Part shown: in pieces, positions 7,009 to 10,609 of the stretch | Position numbering within the stretch: the stretch's first letter is position 1 | Layout: each line of letters starts with the position of its first letter | Translations under genes and position numbers: made by a program | Notes under the pieces: model-generated | The model's input: only the letters and a program-made list of their open reading frames with translations | The model's database searches: none | What the model was told of the DNA's origin: nothing | Origin: an uncultured Bacilli bacterium | Lineage (GTDB): Bacteria > Bacillota_I > Bacilli_A > RF39 > UBA660 | Assembly: GCA_947585065.1 (NCBI GenBank) | Contig: CANPWX010000022.1 | Location: forward strand, 1-10,609 | Direction of reading: 5' to 3' | Length of the DNA stretch: 10,609 nucleotides

Positions 7009-7032
7009 AAAAATTCCACATAAAAATGTGGA
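7009..7032 (-). terminator. hairpin after rpmH, probable attenuator or partial terminator
   Basis: On the minus strand, immediately after the rpmH stop, TCCACA and TGTGGA form a perfect 6-bp stem with a 6-nt loop, followed by AATTTTTATT. The stem is short and the T run broken, so termination is probably partial. That would fit the need for much more L34 than RnpA and YidC. One arm (TGTGGATTA on the plus strand) is one base from a DnaA box, but it stands alone. Confidence 0.5.
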
Positions 7033-7161
7033 TTATTTATGACACAAAACTTTGCGACCTTTGTTTCTTCTTTTTTTCATAACGCTTGATTTTTTACGTG
7101 AGAAAAATCCGTGTTTTTTGGCTCTTCTTCTCTTATTTGGTTGATATGTTCCTACTTGCAT
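7033..7161 (-). CDS. rpmH: 50S ribosomal protein L34
   Basis: This 42-residue gene encodes L34, a very basic protein of the large ribosomal subunit. It is recognised by TYQPNKRRRAKKHGFFSRK and the RRNKGRKVL close to the C-terminus, which match the family signature (T-[FY]-QP-x(2)-R-x-R-x(2)-HGF and KGRKVL). The N-terminus MQVG and the end CHK differ from the common MKR start and SA/SV end. An AGGAGG-type site (7168-7174) sits seven bases before the ATG. It heads the minus-strand operon from the promoter at 7193-7222. The next gene on its outer side is the collagen-like gene rather than the dnaA expected in Bacillus-type order. Confidence 0.95.
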   Translation of the reverse strand: MQVGTYQPNKRRRAKKHGFFSRKKSSVMKKRRNKGRKVLCHK

Positions 7162-7192
7162 GGTAATCCCTCCTTTTTTTATAAGCTCCCTT

Positions 7193-7222
7193 ATTATAAT
7201 ATCAAAAGTTAAGGAAAGTCAA
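7193..7222 (-). promoter_or_regulatory. sigma-A promoter of the rpmH-rnpA-yidC-jag operon
   Basis: On the minus strand TTGACT (7217-7222) and TATAAT (7193-7198) are 18 bp apart. The -10 lies about 30 bases upstream of the rpmH ATG. This is the only strong promoter seen before the terminator at 4627-4673, so it probably serves all five genes. Confidence 0.75.
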
Positions 7223-7341
7223 TCAAAAGTAGAAAATTAAATGGAAAAATGGTGTTTATCTTTTTAGACAATTATAAATTATAAGGGAATATTTTGATTT
7301 ATTGAACGGAATAGGGAATGAATTTTTTTCTTGTTTTAAGT

Positions 7342-7376
7342 TTCTAATTGTTAGAATTACTATTTTTTTCTATTAA
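7342..7376 (+). promoter_or_regulatory. putative promoter of the collagen-like gene with an inverted repeat over the -35
   Basis: TTGTTA (7348-7353) and TATTAA (7371-7376) are spaced by 17 bp. A perfect inverted repeat, TTCTAA-TTG-TTAGAA (7342-7356), overlaps the -35 and could be an operator. Both promoter boxes are only moderate matches in very AT-rich DNA, so this is tentative. Confidence 0.4.
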
Positions 7377-7380
7377 AATC

Positions 7381-7406
7381 TATGTTTTTCTTATGAAAGA
7401 AACATA
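7381..7406 (+). promoter_or_regulatory. hairpin in the leader of the collagen-like gene
   Basis: TATGTTT and AAACATA, continued inward by CTT and AAG with a 2-T bulge, form a 10-bp stem around an ATGA loop. It ends 19 bases before the start codon, just ahead of the AGGTGA site. It has no T run on the gene side, so it is more likely an RNA stability or translation element, or a protein site, than a terminator. Confidence 0.35.
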
Positions 7407-7425
7407 AACTATATTAGGTGACATT

Positions 7426-8679
7426 ATGAACAATTATGAAAAAGCTAAACAGTACATTGAGAATGCTGTGAAAAATTATGCCATTTTCTATTCTTATTAT
7501 GGGCCTACGGGACCTACAGGACCGATGGGGCCTACTGGCGAGGTAGGGCCACCAATCAATATCTGTGGAACTTTTGATACAGAAGAAGATCTTATCCAAG
7601 CTCATCCATTTGGAAAAATAGGAGAAGCCTATCTTGTTGGAGAAGATATTTATGTCTGGAATAGTATAGATGCTTGCTGGATTGATGTTGGTGCTTTCCG
7701 CGGCCCTCAAGGAGAAATGGGACCTCAAGGGGAAGAAGGACCTCAGGGTGTACAAGGAATTCATGGAGCCATCGGGCCTACTGGGCCAATGGGACCCCAG
7801 GGAATTCAAGGAGAACAAGGCCCAATGGGCGAGAAAGGGGAGAAAGGAACGGATGGAACAAGTGTAACGATTTTAGGATCTTATTCTTCGTTAGAGGAAT
7901 TAAAGCAATATCATTCAAAAGGTAGTCCAGGCCAAAGTTACTTAGTAGATGATTCTCTTTATGTTTGGTCTGAAGAACAACAGGAATGGAGTAATGTAGG
8001 AAAAATTCGAGGCCCACAGGGAGTTCAAGGTATTCAAGGAAAAACTGGACCAACTGGACCAAGGGGATTACCAGGTGAAACGGGTCCACAGGGTCCGCAA
8101 GGGGAAGAAGGGCCTCAAGGTGTTCAAGGCTTGCGTGGAGAACCAGGTCCACGAGGGCCACAGGGAATTCAAGGCCCTCAAGGACTTCCAGGCACTTTAA
8201 ATATTCCAACTGCATATTTTACTACTACTTGTGCAAATTTTCCAGATGGAGTAACTGTCGATACTCAGGATAAGATTCCCCTCAAAAATGAAATATTAAA
8301 TATGGATAATATGATTTATTTTAGTAATATCAATAATACAGTTACTTTTTTGAAAAATGGAAAATATCGGATTGATTTTAGTGTTCAAGCTCAACCTATC
8401 TCTTCTTACCAACAAGAATTAGGTGGAAATATTATTTCTCTTGGATTTGCTGATTTTACTGAAAAAGTTAATTTTGGAAATTCAGTTTGGGGAAATGGAT
8501 CAAACCCAATATCTGTAACTGGTTTTGGTTATATTACTGTAACAGAACCTATGTGGTTTGAAATTTTAAATACAGGAAAATTTCCTATTAAACTTCAAAG
8601 TCCAAAACTTAATACTATAAATACAAATTTAGATTGTGCTAGCCCAATAGTAACTCTAATGATTCAAAAAATTGAATAA
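7426..8679 (+). CDS. collagen-like surface protein with three Gly-X-Y tracts and a C-terminal jelly-roll-like domain
   Basis: This 417-residue protein alternates collagen-like and globular parts. A 25-residue helical N-terminus precedes Gly-X-Y tract 1 (26-43, 6 triplets), module A (44-92), tract 2 (93-143, 17 triplets), module B (145-195), tract 3 (196-255, 20 triplets) and a C-terminal domain (about 262-417). Modules A and B are homologous; both follow G-[TS]-[FY]-x-EL/DL-H-G-YLV-YVW-W-VG-RGPQG. The C-terminal domain has the beta-rich look of C1q/TNF- or BclA-like trimerisation domains (KYRIDFSVQAQ, FGYITV, PMWFEILNTGKFPIKL). The tracts use P, Q, E and T and presumably form a triple helix. 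No signal peptide, lipobox or LPxTG is visible, so the export route is unclear; exosporium-like or phage-fibre-like uses are alternatives. AGGTGA lies four bases before the ATG. Confidence 0.85.
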   Translation: MNNYEKAKQYIENAVKNYAIFYSYYGPTGPTGPMGPTGEVGPPINICGTFDTEEDLIQAHPFGKIGEAYLVGEDIYVWNSIDACWIDVGAFRGPQGEMGPQGEEGPQGVQGIHGAIGPTGPMGPQGIQGEQGPMGEKGEKGTDGTSVTILGSYSSLEELKQYHSKGSPGQSYLVDDSLYVWSEEQQEWSNVGKIRGPQGVQGIQGKTGPTGPRGLPGETGPQGPQGEEGPQGVQGLRGEPGPRGPQGIQGPQGLPGTLNIPTAYFTTTCANFPDGVTVDTQDKIPLKNEILNMDNMIYFSNINNTVTFLKNGKYRIDFSVQAQPISSYQQELGGNIISLGFADFTEKVNFGNSVWGNGSNPISVTGFGYITVTEPMWFEILNTGKFPIKLQSPKLNTINTNLDCASPIVTLMIQKIE

Positions 8680-8746
8680 AAATAATTTTTCATAACGGAT
8701 TGTAGAGAGTTTTAACTTTAATTAAAATTATCGTATTTATAAAAAA

Positions 8747-8912
8747 TCTCAAAGTTACTTACTTTGAGTAAACTGTCTTTATTTGTTGTATTTATTATAA
8801 CTCTTTTATGCTTGTTTGAAAATAATATTTTTGGTATTTGTAGTCAAGTTGTGAATAAACCTTTATTTTATCGTATCTTTTTTCTATTTTCTAAAAGTAA
8901 GTAACTTTGAGA
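8747..8912. repeat. 166-bp putative invertible promoter element, copy 1, upstream of the surface gene at 8932
   Basis: A perfect 19-bp inverted repeat (8747-8765 and 8894-8912; 21 of 22 when extended inward) bounds the element. Each end is a site of CTCAAAG/CTTTGAG-type arms around a 7-nt spacer: left TTACTTA, right the same in inverted orientation. The inner right arm is CTAAAAG. The 122-bp interior matches copy 2 (10466-10587) at about 110 positions with no gaps. Inside is a promoter pointing left, away from the gene. The right end is 4 bp from the Shine-Dalgarno of the 8932 gene. The structure matches inverton-type phase switches such as the mpl promoters of Mycoplasma penetrans. Inversion itself is inferred. 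Confidence 0.75.
8794..8822 (-). promoter_or_regulatory. leftward promoter inside invertible element 1 (OFF orientation)
   Basis: On the minus strand TTTTCA (8817-8822) and a perfect TATAAT (8794-8799) are 17 bp apart. Boxes and spacing are conserved in copy 2, although the spacer sequence between them varies. A second possible pair, TTGACT (8842-8847) with TATTTT (8819-8824), is also conserved. As drawn the promoter fires towards the end of the collagen-like gene. After inversion it would fire into the gene at 8932. Confidence 0.6.
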
Positions 8913-8931
8913 AAATGGGAAGGATATTGTT

Positions 8932-10311
8932 ATGAAATTAGAAAGATTTAAAGAGAAAAATAATAAGATGATTGGTGTCATACTATTTACTATCATTTGT
9001 ATATTACTAATAGGAAGTGTGATCCTTTATAAAACATTTGCTAGCTTTGAAGTAAACCATAATTTTAATATTATTAATGGAACCATTGAAGACACAGGAA
9101 ATATTTATTTTGCTTTTTATGTAAATGATGGAAATGAAGATAGAATTCAAACTGAGATGCCTCAAAAGGGAAGTGGATATGTTTTTAATTCAAAAAAAAG
9201 TTTTTGTGGTGTGAATGGAGTAAATGATCCTTCTATAAAACTTTGGTTTGATCGTGATAGTTGGTCTGTTATTACTGAGGGTTTAACTACTGCTAGAACA
9301 AAATGTTATTTATATTTTGACAAAGGAGAAAGTTTAATAGATAAAATAGAAAATCTAAATACAGTTGAAGAGGGTGATGGTTTATATCGAGTAAATCACG
9401 AAAATGCTGATATTACTTATACGGACGATGAGACAAAGCAAGAAATGTTAAAAAAAGAAGAATTAAGGTATGCAGGAAAGAGTCCAGATAATTATGTTTG
9501 GTTTAATCATGAATTATGGCGTATTATTGGTTTAGTAAATACAACTGAAGATCAACGAATTAAAATTATACGTAATGAAAGTATCGGAAAGTATAGTTGG
9601 GATAGCTCAGAAAATGAAATAAATAATGGAGCTGGAATAAATGAATGGAGTCAGGCAGATGGAAAGTCTTTATTAAATATGTATTATTATAATTCTTTTG
9701 ATAATCAGTCTTGTATTACAAATTCATATAATATGTCAGTTCCTTGTGCTTTTTTAAAAAATGGTTTAAAGTATGTTCATAGTTTTATTGATTATATTGA
9801 ATGGAACTTAGGGAGTAATGGTGAAAATATTACTTGGGGTACTATTACTACCACCCAGGCATACAATTTTGAAAGGAGTAATTCTACAGGTGATTGGTGT
9901 AAAAGTAGAAATACTAATGAAACTTGGTACTGTAACGATAAAGTTTCACGGAATATTACTTGGCAGGGAAATGTAGCACTCATGTATCCAAGTGATTATG
10001 GATATGCGACAAGTGGGGAAAGTTCTTCTAATCGAGAACAATGTTTAACTTCTAATTTATTTGAATGGTCTAGTACTTGCTATAATCACAATTGGTTAAA
10101 TAAGAATGTAGATTCATGGACACTTACTCCAGCAGGAATAGATAGCATGGCAGAGCTTGCTTTTCGTATTGACTCAACTGGAATTTTTACAACTGTGAGT
10201 TCTCATTTGTCTTTTTATAGTGCATTTTTTCCGACTCTTTATTTAAAAACTGATATGTTGGTATCTTCTAATTCTAATGGTTCAATCGATTTTCCTTATA
10301 TTATTGGTTAG
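8932..10311 (+). CDS. membrane-anchored surface protein with N-terminal domain shared with the gene at 4263, probably phase-variable
   Basis: The 459-residue protein has a basic N-terminus and one hydrophobic segment (about 13-36), so it is probably anchored with its body outside. Residues 1-130 are paralogous to the other surface protein: the two agree over TFASFEVNHNFNIING and a Cys pair (Cys92, Cys125 in TKCYLYFD) with identical 33-residue spacing. At DNA level 9033-9083 matches the complement of 4112-4162 at 46 of 51 bases. The C-terminal part (about 176-459) is different: RYAGKSPDNYVWFNHELWRIIG, KIIRNESIGKYSWD, NEWSQADGKSLLNMYYY, then a Trp-, Cys- and Asn-rich region ending SIDFPYIIG. 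I cannot name this domain; no enzyme motif is visible. GGGAAGGA (8917-8924) lies seven bases before the ATG. No rightward promoter is seen just upstream, only the inverted-repeat element. Confidence 0.8.
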   Translation: MKLERFKEKNNKMIGVILFTIICILLIGSVILYKTFASFEVNHNFNIINGTIEDTGNIYFAFYVNDGNEDRIQTEMPQKGSGYVFNSKKSFCGVNGVNDPSIKLWFDRDSWSVITEGLTTARTKCYLYFDKGESLIDKIENLNTVEEGDGLYRVNHENADITYTDDETKQEMLKKEELRYAGKSPDNYVWFNHELWRIIGLVNTTEDQRIKIIRNESIGKYSWDSSENEINNGAGINEWSQADGKSLLNMYYYNSFDNQSCITNSYNMSVPCAFLKNGLKYVHSFIDYIEWNLGSNGENITWGTITTTQAYNFERSNSTGDWCKSRNTNETWYCNDKVSRNITWQGNVALMYPSDYGYATSGESSSNREQCLTSNLFEWSSTCYNHNWLNKNVDSWTLTPAGIDSMAELAFRIDSTGIFTTVSSHLSFYSAFFPTLYLKTDMLVSSNSNGSIDFPYIIG

Positions 10312-10329
10312 TGAAAAACTATCCATTTT

Positions 10330-10443
10330 TTATTTTATCAAAATTCTTTTTATTTCATTTGCAATTTCTTTATCTGTAAGTTTTAAGGCCACAACTATTT
10401 TAGCAAAAATTTTACAAAGTTTATAATGTTTTTTATGGTAACA
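10330..10443 (-). pseudogene. possible C-terminal remnant of an unidentified gene
   Basis: On the minus strand an open frame ends at TAA (10330-10332) and encodes a protein-like amphipathic stretch including FAKIVVALKLTDKEIANEI and RILIK at the end. No start codon or ribosome-binding site is visible, and the frame enters element 2, stopping within it. It may be the tail of a gene displaced by rearrangement, or chance. The rest of this gap (10312-10329) holds nothing I can name. Confidence 0.3.
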
Positions 10444-10609
10444 TCTCAAAGTTATCAACTTTGAGTAAATTGTCTTTATTTGTTGTATTTATTATAACTC
10501 TTTTCTCGTTATTTGAAAATATGATTTTTTGATTTTGTAGTCAAGTTATGAATAAACCTTTATTTTATCGTATCTTTTTTCTGTTTTCTAAAAGTTGATA
10601 ACTTTGAGA
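10444..10609. repeat. 166-bp putative invertible promoter element, copy 2, ending exactly at the window end
   Basis: It has the same length and build as copy 1, bounded by a perfect 19-bp inverted repeat (10444-10462 and 10591-10609). The sites again have CTCAAAG and CTTTGAG arms, but the 7-nt spacer is TTATCAA on both sides instead of TTACTTA. The inner right arm is CTAAAAG as in copy 1, so both copies are in the same phase. By analogy it should serve a further surface gene just beyond the window. Confidence 0.75.
10491..10519 (-). promoter_or_regulatory. leftward promoter inside invertible element 2 (OFF orientation)
   Basis: On the minus strand TTTTCA (10514-10519) and TATAAT (10491-10496) are 17 bp apart, as in copy 1. 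A conserved TTGACT lies upstream at 10539-10544. As oriented it would transcribe antisense to the end of the 8932 gene. Confidence 0.55.

Noticed and set aside
7024..7035. TGTGGATTA as a DnaA box and possible origin
   Set aside because: One mismatch to the consensus, single copy, and it is part of the hairpin after rpmH.
7414..7818. Long minus-strand open frame opposite the collagen-like gene
   Set aside because: Shadow of the Gly-Pro-rich repeats; no ribosome-binding site or recognisable protein. The same holds for the frame at 7778-8215.
8747..10609. CRISPR array or MITE-type transposon as an explanation of the 166-bp repeats
   Set aside because: Only two units 1.7 kb apart with nearly identical interiors, so not CRISPR. 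A MITE would keep terminal repeats constant between copies rather than co-vary within each copy, and no target duplication is clear.
1..10609. Use of TGA as Trp (genetic code 4)
   Set aside because: No TGA stops are used, but all genes read through with TGG for Trp and no in-frame TGA is needed, so the standard code fits.

Overview
This is an AT-rich stretch of a low-GC Gram-positive (Bacillota) chromosome. Good Shine-Dalgarno sites, a rpmH-rnpA-yidC-jag-mnmE-mnmG order on one strand and very low GC suggest an uncultured gut-type Bacilli/Mollicutes-related lineage. The genus cannot be named from the sequence. All eleven visible stop codons are TAA or TAG, none TGA. Trp is encoded by TGG and the genes read through in the standard code.

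The left and middle parts are mostly minus strand: a conserved housekeeping cluster read from right to left. It runs rpmH (L34), rnpA (RNase P protein), yidC (membrane insertase), jag/khpB (KH-R3H RNA-binding protein), an unrecognised 92-aa protein, then mnmE and the 5' two-thirds or less of mnmG (cut by the window start). rpmH has a near-consensus promoter at 7193-7222, and mnmE has its own extended -10 promoter. In Bacillus-type chromosomes this cluster lies next to dnaA/oriC. Here the rpmH side continues into accessory genes instead, and no convincing DnaA-box cluster is visible.

The cluster is interrupted between the 92-aa gene and mnmE by a roughly 2.3-kb accessory module flanked by 22-bp direct repeats (21/22 identical; 2410-2431 and 4691-4712). 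The right copy is the 3' end of the 92-aa gene. The module holds a small XRE-type regulator on the plus strand and, divergently, a membrane-anchored surface protein with a C-terminal SUMF1/FGE-like domain. That surface gene is split by an apparent 1-nt frameshift.

The right part (7.4-10.6 kb) is plus strand and accessory: a collagen-like protein with three Gly-X-Y tracts, then a second surface protein. The second surface protein shares its N-terminal anchor and Cys-paired domain with the first but has an unrelated C-terminus.

The most interesting structure is a pair of 166-bp elements at 8747-8912 and 10444-10609. Each is bounded by perfect 19-bp inverted repeats and carries a promoter pointing leftward. 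The repeats look like recombinase sites: CTCAAAG-type arms around a 7-nt spacer. The spacer is identical within an element but differs between the two. The first element sits immediately before the ribosome-binding site of the second surface gene. I read these as invertible promoter switches, both in the OFF orientation, giving independent phase variation of surface proteins. The recombinase is not in the window.
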